A stretch of DNA of 64,000 bases from Nomia melanderi (taxonomy: Eukaryota > Arthropoda > Insecta > Hymenoptera > Halictidae): positions 9,011,001-9,075,000 of the forward strand of contig NC_135000.1 in NCBI RefSeq assembly GCF_051020985.1, in the 5' to 3' direction. How positions within the stretch are numbered: position 1 is the stretch's first letter; every line of letters starts with the position of its first letter. Shown piece by piece: positions 13,238-26,800 of the stretch. A model generated the notes under the pieces. It saw nothing but the letters and a program-made list of their open reading frames with translations. It was not told the DNA's origin and did no database searches. The translations under genes and the position numbers were made by a program.

Positions 13238-13681
13238 CTAACACTAGAACTACCGTATCAGTCAAAATGACTCGATTTGTTTGTTTAACAATTATTGATA
13301 TCTTCGAAATGATTTTGAAAATAAATAGTTTCACTTGAGTACTACAACGAATGTCCGAAGAAATCGAAAATAATCTATTGTTCGAATTTTTATAGGAATT
13401 GCATATTAACACATTGCGTACTGGCAACGAGAAATCTCGTTTTCGTATAAAGACACTCAGCTATGCAATTTCGCTAATTACTATAGTATTTGGAAAAATA
13501 TGAAATTTGATTGAAATTGATTGTCTATTTAAAATACATTACATAACAATATATCTGAGTTTTTGTATGTACAGCAATATAAGTTGATCTCACTGAAAAC
13601 TTCCATCCGAACAATTCAGTTTTCTGAAAAGTAGCCGGTACGCAATGTGTTAATCGCATTAAATGCTCGGTAGTTCTACCG
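13238..13681 (+). mobile_element. TTAA element, family B, interrupted by family K
   Basis: Left end CTAACACTAGAACTACCG; body continues on both sides of 13406-13653; right end CTCGGTAGTTCTACCG. Removing the insert restores similarity to the 36238 and 49969 copies. Confidence 0.85.
13406..13653 (+). mobile_element. TTAA element, family K, nested in family B
   Basis: TTAACACATTGCGTACTGGC ... GCCGGTACGCAATGTGTTAA, 248 bp. The palindrome AACGAGAAATCTCGTT at 13426-13441 is 20 bp inside the left end. Confidence 0.9.
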
Positions 13682-15119
13682 TTGATTTCCGTTTTTCGAG
13701 CGGCGAGACGCTTCGTCCCGTAAGTTTCTTATCAGGCTCGCGCGGACCGAAAGTTTTCAGGATAGTTTTATTGAATCTAGTGCCGGGGTAATCTCTACGG
13801 CCCGTTTCCGGCCGCAAATAAAGCAAACCGCGAGTGGAGCAATCGTAAGTTCATCCTCGGAGACAAGAACTTCATCCCGGTCGGGTAGAAATGGTATTGT
13901 TATCGCGAATACCATTGCTTCCGCTCGTTCTTAAGACACCCACGGGCCACTCGCCGAGTTATACGTCTTAATTCGAAAGCGGAAATGAAAGTTTCACCTC
14001 GTTCCATTGATCCCGCGCGGTGCTCGCGGAAATTGCTGGCGGAAACGGCGATTAGAATTTTCGTTGACGCGTTCGCTGAGATTATCCGTGTAGTTAATTA
14101 ATCGTGAGGTATCGTATGTTCAGATAATTAGGAGCGATGAGATTATATTGATTTAAATATTCTGTGAAAGAGATTAACCCTTTGCCAATGAAGAATCTTT
14201 GAAATATACTGAGCCTTCAGCGGATGAAATCAGTCGCGTTAATCTCACGACTCCTCGAGCTAGTGGAACACAAGTGGCGGAGATGAATATTTAAGCCGGC
14301 CGCAGGAGCAATACGCCGGTTCTAATAATGCTTAACCTTTCTACTAGACGTACCGCAGTCGCCGATGGAAGCTTAAAAGAAACTGACCTTTGAGGGGGTT
14401 AATATTTCAAGAGACGGTAACTCGCAGCGCGGCCGCCTGTATCCCCCATCCCGAAAATTCTAGTACTCCCATAACGAAAATCAAAAGTTACCAATGTATA
14501 GTTATCTACTCTCTACTAGACAAAATGATTTCAAATGATTTTCATTTGAGAAATAACAATTTTCTACGGATAAATACTGTTTCTCTATTTATACAAAATC
14601 TTGACCGAAACGCGAAATACGCATTACCATTGAGAAAACCTCATAACATCCCCATAACGCGAAGAAAACACACAACCACCATAAGCTTAGGTCCGTACCC
14701 TATAACTTTTGTTCGAAGTATTTGTTTGTATCGCTCGTAGTTTTTAAGTTATCTAGAGAACGGCTGTTCGGTCGCGTCGTGCGTCGGTCTGAATAACGGC
14801 CGACCTGTTCTACTAGCTGCGTTAGAGTTACCCCATTATTTCGGGCAGGCATCGAGCCAGTGGAATAAACCCGTGCTGCCCGGACAGAGAGGGACCTCGA
14901 TATTTCATCGGACCAGAAGAAACTCGCGTCGCAAAGACAATAGAACGGAGAATGTTTTGCCGGACGTTTATCTATTCTACTTGGCTATCGACCCACTTTG
15001 TCGGGCTGATCGAAGCGTTCCGCTCGGAGAGATGTCGGCGCTTTGGCTCGCTGGATTTGTTGATGGTGGGACAATCGTTTTGATGATTCGCGTGTCGATG
15101 TGCTTGCGATAGTGTGGTA
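13682..15119. other. Gene-free stretch
   Basis: A GC-richer block (13690-14060), a lone TTAACCCTTTGCC end near 14175, and GC-rich unique sequence 14750-15110. No supported gene. A 5' exon of the GPCR could hide here, but nothing points to one. Confidence 0.35.
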
Positions 15120-15480
15120 ACGGGAATAATTACTACTGTTATTGCTAGCCTTAATAAATAATAAGAATTATTGGTATTGCTAGTTGTCTGTGCACAAATA
15201 TTAAGAATTATTGTTACTAGTTGTCTCTGCACAAATAATAAAAATTATTATTATTATTACTATTGCCATTGCACAAATATTAAGAATTATTACTGTTACT
15301 AGCTGTCTCTGCACAAATATTAAGAATTATTATTATTACTAGTTGCCACTGCACAAATAATAATAATAATAAGTATCTCTATGATAATAATAAATTATTG
15401 TGATAATAATTAACAACAAGTCTACTAATATTATTGTAATACTAATAGATTTATTATTATTACCATTATCATTATTTCTG
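15120..15480 (+). repeat. AT-rich repeat block, second copy of the 10640 unit
   Basis: Repeats of TAAGAATTATT and CTGCACAAATA, ending in the same ACAAGTCTACTAATATTATT unit as at 10.7-10.9 kb. Confidence 0.7.
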
Positions 15481-15893
15481 CAGTGATGACTAGTAATAAA
15501 CCCCAATATTACAGTAACATTAATAGATTCATTATTAACAATTACCACAACATCAATAGCCACATTGCAGTATTTTCGAATGCAACAATAAATAACAATA
15601 AACTAAGTAATGTCGACGCAATTTCCAGAAGGACCGAGAGCACTTTGGATCGAGCAAGTTTAAAAGGGATCTTCGGTCGAACTAGTAGTATAAAGCTGTC
15701 TGACCGAAGGCAAGGGGAGTGGGTCGATACCTAGAGGCCAGCGAGTAGAATAAGCTTGCACCGCGGAGCCAGTAGAACGGGTCAACGTATCAGCTGCCCG
15801 GTGTTTACAGTTGCACAGCGTTCGATTCTCGGAAATAATACAAATGTTGCGCTGTCTCTAATGCAATACTGCAATTTCACGCTGTATTTATAT

Positions 15894-16200
15894 ACAGTAG
15901 CGTTCAAAAGTTAACCAGATCGTTTTCAGATCTTTCGTTACTTTTTCTTATTATCACGTATAAAATATAAGAAAATCGACATCTTTCACACATTTTTCTA
16001 GAAATTCAACCTGTTCGAAGGTTTTCGAACAGAATGTTTAACAAATGAAATGCTTGTTTTTTATTGTTGTAATTCAATGTATTTGACGTAATTAATGTTA
16101 AATATTTTACAACCCGCGATCTCGATTTAGTAACAACGAATAAAATATACTTTTGTTTTCGAAAATCTCGTTATTACTATTTCTTGTGTTAAGCTGTGTA
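15894..16200 (+). mobile_element. Possible Tc1/mariner-like end
   Basis: TACAGTAGCGTTCAAAAGT resembles Tc1-type termini (TA target, then CAGTGGCG-like TIR), followed by AT-rich sequence. I could not find the opposite end, so the right limit is arbitrary. Confidence 0.3.
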
Positions 16201-16626
16201 ATAAATATACATTTGTAAAACTTGTACCAGCTTTTCACTTCAATATTTTCTTTTCCCTATTTGCGTCACATCGATGCGAAGTGGACTCGATTCGAGAAAC
16301 GATTTGGACAAGGAACTTCCGAACGCCGGTGTATAATAGGCGGTGTAATGATTGGTCACTTTTCCCAGCGTGCCTTATCTGAAACGATCCCATCGCGTCT
16401 GCGACAGCTTCGAGGATTCCGTTGATGCACGCGGAATTTCGGTTGCTTTTCTTCCTTCCTCTTCTAATCTCAATAATTCGCGCGTGACTTATCGTCGCGT
16501 TGTCCTGCCCACCGATTAACTCGCTGATTCCATCGGGAATTGAACCTTGGTCTAGTTTTTTTTCTGATTTTACGTGAAGCTTTCGGTGGAGAAGTGAATT
16601 CGAGTTGATGATACTGAGTAGTTGGT

Positions 16627-16877
16627 TTAACCCCTTAACGCACAGTTCTTTTGAAAAAAATCGGCCAAAAACAATCAATTTTGATATACTGCGCTTTTGT
16701 TCCATGGAAAAAGGCTATATTTTATTGTTGAATAAATATGTGTTATAGCTTACAATCCCATGTAAATGATAAATATCAATAAAACGATTTTTTTTCTTTG
16801 CTTTCACATTGTTATTTTCACAGTTTGGCCTGTTTGGCGCGCTCGAATCAACTCGAGTGTGCAAGTTAAGGGATTAA
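16627..16877. mobile_element. TTAA element, family E
   Basis: TTAACCCCTTAACGCACA at the left, TGTGCAAGTTAAGGGATTAA at the right, 251 bp. Arms CTCGA/TCGAG at 16842-16857 lie 20 bp from the right end. Single copy here. Confidence 0.8.
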
Positions 16878-16965
16878 TTGAAATTTTCGAGTTTCGGTAT
16901 GAGAAATAACTACCTAGGAATTTCATGATTCCTAAAATCCAGTTGAGTAAAAGGTTGTTTGATAG

Positions 16966-17621
16966 GGTAATCATTTAAAGCGATTAAAATTTGGGAATTT
17001 CAGGATCTATATGAAACTGAAAGCTTTGTCAAAAGCCTTGTGATTGCATTCTGATGAATGAAGCTTTGTTCTACAGATGAATCATCATTGAGAATTAAAG
17101 TAGGGGAATTCGATAATCCCTACAAAATTCACAGATTTATTGGAGAACTCGTAATTGCCACTGATGAATAAAATTTTGGTAAACAGGTGAATTATCTATG
17201 ACAATTAAACTTTAAAAATTTGATAATCCCAATAAAATTTAAAACTCAATCAGAGATCTATTTTCAATTAACAAATAAAACTTTCTTAAACTGGTGAATC
17301 ATGTGTAACCATTAAACCTTAAAGTTAGAAAATTTCAATGAAATTTAAAGTTCAATCAAAGATCTCCTAATCCTAATTAACGAATAAATTTTGTTAAACA
17401 GATGAATCATCTATGACAATTAAACCTTAAAAATTCGATAATCCCAGTAAAATTGAAAGCTCAATCATTAGATGTCCTAATTCTAATTAACAAATAAAAC
17501 TTTGTTAAACAGGTGTACCATCTATGACAATTAAACCTCAAAAATTCGATAATCCCATTAAAATTGAAAGCTCAATCAAAGATCTCCTAATGCTAATTAA
17601 CAAATAAACTTTGTTAAACAG
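16966..17621 (+). repeat. Tandem repeat, ~109 bp x 6, ending at the GPCR exon 1 acceptor
   Basis: TTGTTAAACAG-like ends recur at 17076, 17186, 17293, 17401, 17512 and 17621, each followed by a GTGAATCATC-like start. The last is the exon 1 acceptor. Confidence 0.88.
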
Positions 17622-17826
17622 GTGAACCATCGGTGGCGATGATAGGGGCGAATTTGAGGTTTGGTATCGGCGCCTCGGGTAACGTGTCGTCGAACGCGAC
17701 CAAGGTTTTTCAGTGTCATCCGGGCGGAGCGACCGAGGCCACACTCATATTCAGCCTCGGTGCCCTCGGCATGGGGGCAAACTTCGTCCTGATGGCTCTA
17801 ATCCTGGCTAAACGACAGTTACGCAG
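17622..17826 (+). CDS. GPCR exon 1 (N-terminus and TM1)
   Basis: Acceptor AAACAG|GTGAAC at the end of a ~109-bp tandem array. Donor CGCAG|GTAATT, leaving AG of an Arg codon. It encodes NVSSNATK, then a hydrophobic TM1 (LIFSLGALGMGANFVLMALI) and the basic loop AKRQLRR. The first in-frame ATG is at 17639, downstream of the acceptor. Confidence 0.8.
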
Positions 17827-20800
17827 GTAATTTCCGCGAGAACCACCGCGGCGGACCACTTACACCGCGCTATCTCGCGATTGTGCCCTCGTGCAACCCG
17901 CGGAATATAGTCCGAAGAGACGTGACCTTTCAACTTCTCGACGTTCAGCGGAGAACGATCTCCGAAATATCGACTTTATCTCCCCGGTTACACAGGGGAC
18001 AACGTAACTCACCTACGAAACGAAGTCTATATTCTTCAATAACGAAAGATAACCAATTGTCGAAGGGAAATGTAGTTCAACCTATTTGCACACCGAGAAT
18101 GCGTATTTTCGAAGCTGATATTCGATTCGCGTTAAATGTAATGAAGCTGACGGTTGGGAGGAAGGTGTTTTAAGTTTCTCGGAGTCTAAGGATTGAAACA
18201 ATTTATTTCCGGAGAGGAAGAATAGGGAAACCTACTGTCAGTAATTAATTAATGGAGCCTTCGATTCGATTCCGAACGGGCAACTAACTTAGGGTATGCA
18301 CAGATCCAATTTCCAATCAAATATAACGAAACTGTCACTTATAGAAGAATACGTATCAAGTTTCTAGAACCCTAATTAACAATCAAATTATCTTCCCATT
18401 CAAAATACAGACCACCGAAACCTACGATCAGTAATCAACCAATGAAACCTCCATCCCTCCAAACACCAAACTTAGGGTATGCTAGCACACTTCCAACTCC
18501 CAATCAAATATACCAAAACTGTCATTAACAAAAGAATACGCATTAAGTTTCTAGGACTCTAATTAACAGTGAAATCAACTTCCCGTCCAAAAATCAGACC
18601 ACCATAATCTACAATCAGTAATCAACCAATGAAACCTCGGTCCCATCTCTAAACAAGCTAACTCAGTATGTCAGCCGATTCTGTCAGCTGGCAACAAATC
18701 CGAGCAGAATTTCCCCAAAACACAGATCAAACGTTACGTTAACATCCCCAGATCGACCGAGTGTCAACGACAGCGCTGCCAAATGATTTCCCATTGTGTC
18801 CCAGGTGGTCGCAAGGATTGCTGTTCCACCAGGCGATGGTGGACTGCGCGAGAGCCGCCATTTTATTGCCCCTCGGTTCGAGCATCCTGAACTGTCAGCC
18901 GATGACCAAGTGTTCCCTGGTGGAGACAGCGTTTCTGCTGCTGGTGACGGTCTCCACGGTGAACATGCTGACGACAGTGCTGAACGACAGCCCGATCTTC
19001 CCGGAGACCGACGAGGAGGCCGATCTGACGGCCCCGTTGCTCATGGACTCGCCCCAGGCAAGCGTGTTTACGTATCTTTATTTAGATTTCCATTTTTCTT
19101 CGGCCGTATCGATCTGGCTTTCACCCCTTAGCCGAACGAACACGGCCGGAGCTCGCCGCGAAGATTTCTCGCTGGATTCAACGGGAATCAATGCTCCTCC
19201 TTCGACGATAAATTATTTGGCTGGCCTAAATGTCTGGTTTCACTTTTCGTTGCGCTCCTCCTATCGTAATTTACGAGTGACCGGCGTGAATCGGTGAAAA
19301 CGACGCCGAGCTTCGTGTGGAAATTTATTCTGTTTCTGGTTCAAAGGTTGTTGGTGGTTCGATGTGTATTATTATTGTAATTTTGGGAATTGGAATGATT
19401 TTTAGCGAGGCAGTTTCAACTTTTGAATAGTTGGTCGGATTGATGAATTATTAGTGTCTTCTGGTCGATGTTTGTTCATTTCTCAAACCAATAGTTTAGT
19501 CGAACGAAAGTTTCCCTTAAATTTCGTTTGAAGAGAAGTATTCTGATGAATTCGTGTACAATAGAATTTACGAGTGACCGGTGTGAATCGGCGAAGACGC
19601 GTGGAAATTTATTCTGTTTTTAGTTCAAAGATTGCTGGTGGTTCGATGTGTATTATTGTAATTTTATGAATTGGAATGATTGTTTATCGACGTTGGATTC
19701 TTACTGAGGCTGAGAGTTTCAACTTTTGAATAGTTGGTCCGATTATTGAATTATTAGTGTCTTCTGGTCGATGTTTCTTTATTTATTTATTTTTCAAGTG
19801 GAACAGGCAGTGAATAGTTTAGTCGAACGAAAGTTTCTCTTGAATTTCGTATGAAATTTATTCTGTTTCTAATTCAAAGATTGTTGATGGTTCAATATGT
19901 ATTATTATTGTAATTTTATGAATTGGAATGATTATGTTTATCAACGTTGGATTTTTAGCGAGACAGAGTTTCAACTTTTGAATAGTTGGTCGGATTAATG
20001 AATTATTATTGTCTTCTGTTCGATGTTTGTCCATTTCTCAAGCGAAACACGCAGTGAATAGTTTAGTCGAACGAAAGTTTCCCTTGAATTTCGTCCGAAG
20101 AGAAGTATTCTGGTGAATTCGTGTACAATAGAGAATTTAAGATTTGTTCAAGTAAAAGTTCCTCGGAGAATGCGACTCAATGCAGCGTTCGGAGGAGAAG
20201 GAAACAGATTTGAGATAATGAAGAAACTTCGGTGGAACAAGGAAATTTCCGGGCGGGAGGGAAATTTACAAAGGAACGATTATCCCTGCTAATTGGACGA
20301 CAAGTTGATTCAGACGATCGATTGTCTTACCTCGAGCTGGCGCGGTTTGGACGAAAGAAAGATGAATCGCCATTTCGTGGATTCGTCTGGGATTCGAAGA
20401 TTCAATGCTCGAGGAAAATCGTTACGAAAGTGTAATTAATCATGAATTCTATCCAGCTATAAAGATACACGTAATATAAACTATAATAAATATAAAATTA
20501 AATTTTTCATTTACTGGAAAGTTAACAGAAAACATGAGTTTCTACTTTGAACTATTTAAAACAACTTCTGATTTTCTATAATGAATTATCTGGTAATTAA
20601 GATTATATAAATTTCAAAAAGATTTCCTTTGTCGTTGAAAATTCATTGAGTTATCAGAAGAGATTCTTATCGAGAATCGTTTCGTTTTTCAAACGGTAGA
20701 CATGAAAAAGGTTCCAAGCCACGAGCTCCTTCGCTCGCGCGTATATTCTCCGCGGCTGAACTTAATTAAGGGACTTAAGTAACATAAAAGGCCTTTTAAC

Positions 20801-23800
20801 CGAGCTCAAGTTTCGGATCGATTTAACAAGTGTGAGCGAGACCTTAATATAAAGCGCGGCTCGTGGAATTAAACGCGGGGCCGAAAGTGCCACTCGACGA
20901 TTATTTCCAGTAAACGCGACGGTCAGGCAAAAATTCCATCGGTTCGATTAACGATAGAATTACCTGTTCAAATAATTGCTCACCGTTTTCTTCTTTTTTT
21001 GTTATGGATATTCTGAAAGGCATTCGATGTGGAAATCATTGAGGAAATTAATGCTACGGTGAATACCAGAGGAAATTTGAGAAATTCGTTGGTAGATATT
21101 TCAGAAAAATTACTGGTTATTTTTGTTAACGAAGCCTTTGGGATTTTATAATAATTGTGTTTTAGGGAAATTTTATAAAAGTAGATCAATCGATGCATTA
21201 TTTCTTTTATCGAAGGCTTTGAAATTTTGAAAGAGTATTCCTATAATAACTTTACAAAGATTTTATAAAAATTTGGATCAATTGCGTTATTTCTTTCATC
21301 GAAGGCTTTGAAATTTCGAAAGAATATTTTTATAACAATGTTATTATAGAATAATATAATTTCCATACTAATTACATTTTAGAATAACGCGTGGCCGTTG
21401 TTTACGCGTCGCTTTATCGATTTCGCCGATGTTATTATAAATATTGAGATAATATTTTATTTATTCCCGAGCACGCTTCATCCGTACCGATCAAACGTAT
21501 TCCTCGCTGTCAGGGAATTTCATAAAACTCGTCCCAGGAAACGGGGATCCACGCGAAGATCCTCGAGCTACTTAACCCGCTTTAATTACGTCAGACATTT
21601 CAATAAACCGCGGTGTCCTGGGACGCGTGTGCTCGACCACATTTCAATTTATATTTACACACGTCACGTGCCTGCGTCTCTATAAAAACAGGTCTGTCCG
21701 CGAAAAATCTGGTTCTAGTGTAATTGGATTTCAAGGGGAAAAAAATCAAGAATGAAATCGTAGATTTTCATTTCAATAGAATTGTATTTTAAGGAAAATA
21801 GAGGAAGAAGTGATGAAAACTGGTAAATCGATCATTTGAATACCTGTAATCAACTATTAACCGACAAATTTCAGTATCAATCCACTTAAATCTAAAATGA
21901 CTAGAGGAAAAATAATGAAACATCGTGAATCAATCAATTGGTCGCCTATTAAGCAAGCTCCAACAGCAATCCATGTAAATTCAAAACTAATCACTAAACA
22001 AATTCCAATACCAATCCATTGAGATTCAAGAGAACGAGAGAAAAAACATTAAAAAATCATGAATCAATCATTTGATCGTCACTAATCACCTATTAACTAC
22101 CAAACTTCAACAGTGGTCCATATAAATCCAAAACTAAATCCATTAATAACAAATTCTTCATTAACCCTTTGCATTAATAATTTGCATCACTGCAAGTGTG
22201 AAATGTTAAGTTAAAATAGCTTTGTTTTTCAATTTAGATTTCTTTGTTTTCCTTCTTAATACAAAATTTGGATGTATAGAAGATCCAGTGATCTTAGGGT
22301 AGTTCTTCGAAATTTATTTATTAAAATATTTAACGCTTTGCACTCGAGAGGTGAATAAAGTTGAACATTAAGTATTTTAAATTAAACTTTGCATTGCTAT
22401 GCGGATTATTTAAATAAAATAGCTTTGTTGCTTAACTTATCTGTGAATTATCGTTAAATTAGTTTCAAGTGTCGTCTGTACCTCGTCGAAAAATACTGAA
22501 AATTTCCAGTGAAAATTTTTCGAGTGCAAAGTGTTAATATTATATCTTCTCCATTTTAACACGCTTAGTGCCACGTGTACCACATGTGGTACACGTTAAT
22601 TTTCGTAACAAAATATTTTCAAGGGACACATGGTCAATAGCTGTATACGTTACAAAGCACCGAAAACATCAAGAAACGATATCAAAATATATAAAATTAA
22701 AAAAAAAAAACTTGAATATAACTTAATATTTCATTTGAATATGAAATTGAATACTGATTCATCTTGAATCAAAATATGACCGAAATTTCCGTGGCACGGG
22801 ACGTGTTAAGGTATTGAGAATGGATCGCAAAGAGTTAACGAACAAGCTCGACGCATATAAATTCAAAGGAACCCGACGCAGGGCAAATAAAACCTGATAA
22901 ATCCGTGGTCGGCCAGCAACGATCGGCCGTTGAACGACAATTTCTCGTGATCCGTCCGGCGACGTGTTAAGGTCGCCGGCCGCGGCTCGTCTAAACGGCG
23001 CGTCACAATTAATTCCGTTGTGAAAGCGCAGTCATCCCGCCGCGGACAGTTTACACCGCAATCGTACGCCATGGGGTCCGCGTCCCTAACAATGCAGGTG
23101 ACGCTTCCATTACACCCGCGCGCGGGCTGAATTCTTCCATCAAATGCACGTGTTACTGCTCTCTCTCACTCTCTCTTTCTCTCTCCGCTGCCAATTTGCA
23201 CGCTTTCCGGCGGCCAGCCCTTTCGAATTTCGTAAAATAACCTGGACTAATCGCTGAACCCGTGTGCCGAGTGCTGACACATCGTTGGACAGGTGCCGCG
23301 ATCGATCCCTGTCGATCCGATCGAAATTCAATCAAATCAATGTTACATTGCGTAAGAGAAATCTCGTTTTTATGTGAAGACACTTAGCTGTGTGACTTTG
23401 AATTGGTTATCTATTTAAAATATATTACATAACGATATGATATCGGAGTTTTTCTATGTGTAGTGATATAAGTTGACCTCAGTGAAAATTGCCATCCGCA
23501 ATTATAGCAATAGTATTATAGTAATCTGTTGTAGATTAACTTCAACATCTTATGAGTTACTATACTTCAACATGACAACTTATACTTCAACATCAATATA
23601 ATTCTTTGTACATTTACGATATCGTGTTAGGTATGCGATGAAAGTTTCAAGCTGAATCTTATATACTTAAGTGTTATTCGTATTCTCCAAATATAAATTA
23701 AATGCCAATTTCCTATTATTACTCATTAGCCTTTGAAGTAAACGTAGACACAGAGCATCAAAATTCCGCCTTTTTCTAATGAATCGTTAACGATAAACCA

Positions 23801-26800
23801 GTCATGTCGACTATAACTAAGAACTGAAGCATAAAGCAATAAATAAAACAAATTAAACATTACTTTCCCATCACTACTCAGTAACCCTTGACCTAAACGT
23901 AATACAGAGCACCAAAATTCGACGTTTCCCTACTAAATCATCAACAACAAACCAGTTACATCAACCATAACCAAGAACTAAACCATAAAGCAATAAATGC
24001 AATAAAGTAAACATTACTTTCCCATTATCAGTAACCCTTGACCTAAACGTATACACAGAAATTCCGCGTTTCCCTACCAAATCATTAACGATAAGCCAGT
24101 GACATCGGTCACAGCTACGAACTAAACCATAAAGCAAAGGGTTAATCACCTTGCGGAATGAACATCCCCCGCAATCAGCATCGCGAGCAGGAAACTCGAG
24201 ATGAACCGAAGATCTCGGTGGATCGCTGCCGGTGTGCGGTATCGATCGCGTAATTGACAGAAAGAGTCCCTGAAACGTTGCATCTCGCCGGCGAGTTTCT
24301 GCTGACCGCGCGCACCTCCGGCGTTTCCTTTGATACGCCGGTTGACGTATCATAAACCCAATTTTCTGCGGGATCTTCCGCGCCGCGGCCCTCCGTGCCG
24401 CATGCGGCAGGAAGTTGCGGCGCGGAGAAGCTGCCCGGACATCTCGGTCACCGGTTCCGCCCCGCGGACGCCATCTGCTCGCGAGACGCAGACGTCACTC
24501 TGTATTTATGCGACGGAAACTTTCTACGACCTGTAAATTTCCGGCGAGTTCTGCGATTCTTCCTTTTTCGGATTGAACGGAGGATGGAATTGAAGGTGAA
24601 TGAGGATTGAATGAACTGAAGGTGAATGAGGATTGAATGAACTGAAGGTGAATGAGGATTGAATGAACTGAAGGTGAATGGGAGTTGAATTAATTGAAGG
24701 TGAATGAGAGTTGAATAAATTGAAGGTGAGTGAGAGTTGAATGAATTGAAGGTAAATGAGAATTAAATGAATTGAAGATCAATGAAAATTGAATGAATTG
24801 AAGGTGAATGAGAATTGCACGAATTGAAGATGAATCGGAAATAAATGAATTAAAGATGAATGAGAATTGAATTAATCGAAGACAAATGAGAATTAAATTC
24901 CAAACTTCAAACATTAACGAACCCCTGTGAAATTTACATTTCCCATACTGCAAAGCTGATGAATATAAAACAGAAACAATGTTGCAGATCATTTCCTCGA
25001 ATTTTCTGCACAGTTTCCCTCTCGAATGAAAGTTCTTATTTTTAATGGAAACCGTAGCTGAGAGATGGACATTTCTGATTGCAGTGCGTCCTGTTCGGGA
25101 CGTTCATGATCTGGTTCGCGAGCATCACGATAAACCTCGGCCCGACATTTTTGAGCGGAGCTCTCGCCGCGAACACGGAGACCGGCCACAACGCGCCGAG
25201 CTGCCCTTTGGTGCACGGCCCGTTCCGACATTACATTCTGAATGCACTCTGGATCGCCATCAACATGATCTGCGTTGCGCTCACGCTGATACACCTCAGG
25301 AAACTCCACAAAGATCTCACTAAAGCGAACGTCGAAGCGGTACGTTCGTCCCTTAACGAAGGCTTTGTGTCTTATCGCAGTAGCTGCCAATGAAATTGCA
25401 GAGTGTACTGATTTCAAATTCTTATTATTCGTTGCTTTCAAGTTGAAACTCATCTTTGCGAATTTTCACGGTTCTATGATGGGGAAATGTGAATTTAGTT
25501 CGTGTTTCTGTTTTTGGAAAACTGATTTCAAGTTGTTATGAGTTGTTTTGAAGTTGAAGCTGATCTTTGCAACTTTTCACGGTTCTCTGATAGGGAGATG
25601 TGAATTTTCTGTTTGTAGAAAACCGATTTTAAGCTGTTATTAGTTGTTTGGAAGTAAAATTTAATCTTTGCGACTTTTCATGGTTTAATGATGGGGAAAT
25701 CTAAATTTAGTTCGTGTTTCTGTTTTTGGAAAACCGATTTCAAGTTATTATTAGTTGCTTTGAAGTTAAATTTTATTTTCGCGACTTTTCACAATTCAAC
25801 CACGAGGAAACGGTTTTCAAAAAACTGATTTGAAACTATTATCTCCAATTTTCAAATTAGAACGAACAAATTTGCAATCTTCTCGGTTCCCCGAATAAGA
25901 AAATATCTCTTAATCTCTCGCATTAAAATCATTACATCAAATATCATTCTGAAACGAGATACTGTCAAATCTAACAACAGTATTATTTCATTTCCCATTA
26001 ACTAATCTCAGTAAATCTAGCCCAATATTCTATAATCTCTTACTTAAAATCACACGTCAACACAATTTCATTCTATATTTCCCCAAATGCAATTAACTAA
26101 ACAATCTCTCCTTACCGATGCAATTTCCATGGCAACTACTCACCAATACAAAACACAATCAAACAGCTGAATCACACACTCGACAAGGAAAAGACAGAAC
26201 GTTCATCCCTGCTCTATTTTGTAAACATTCAGTTCTCCTCATTACATTTTTCTATCCCACTTAAGTTTCCCTAATTCCCCAATTATCCTAACTTTAATTT
26301 TCCGATCCCTTTCGATCGCGTTCGCTCGAAATTTCCCGGGGAATCCGGTCGCGCGGATGAAAACCCGTGTTCTGTTTTAATCGAAACGATTTCTGTGTCA
26401 GGTGAAAGTAGCACTGCTAACGATTCTCGTGAATGCGACCGGTAATCAGCAAACAAACGCGGTTCCTGAAAATTCCGGCGCATCCGCGAACGGCGGGACG
26501 CCCAAGGTAATAATCACGGCCATCAAAAAATCATTTCCACCGTTTACACGGCAAACTAATGAAACGGGGCGCCTCGGAACGAATTTCAATCAACGTCGAC
26601 GTCCCAGTTTTGCGTTCCTTTCGCCAAAACAATTTACGAGCAACGACGCTTTCCGTTGCGCTGCCATTTTGTTGCTATCTACCAGAAGGTTGGAAGCAGT
26701 CGTACCGATAGTAGAAAATTATTTCGGATAGAGATTCTGTTCATTTCTGCCCTTTCGATTCGAACTTCGAACCTGATGTCCTAATGATGTTTTCTCGTTT

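Noticed and set aside
13406..13653. Helitron, because of the subterminal hairpin
   Set aside because: There are inverted terminal repeats and a duplicated TTAA; Helitrons lack both.
16235..16705. 156-codon open frame on the minus strand
   Set aside because: It starts inside the family E element and resembles no known protein; chance frame.
24576..24895. CRISPR-like array
   Set aside because: Units are contiguous 26-27 bp repeats without spacers, in a eukaryotic intron.
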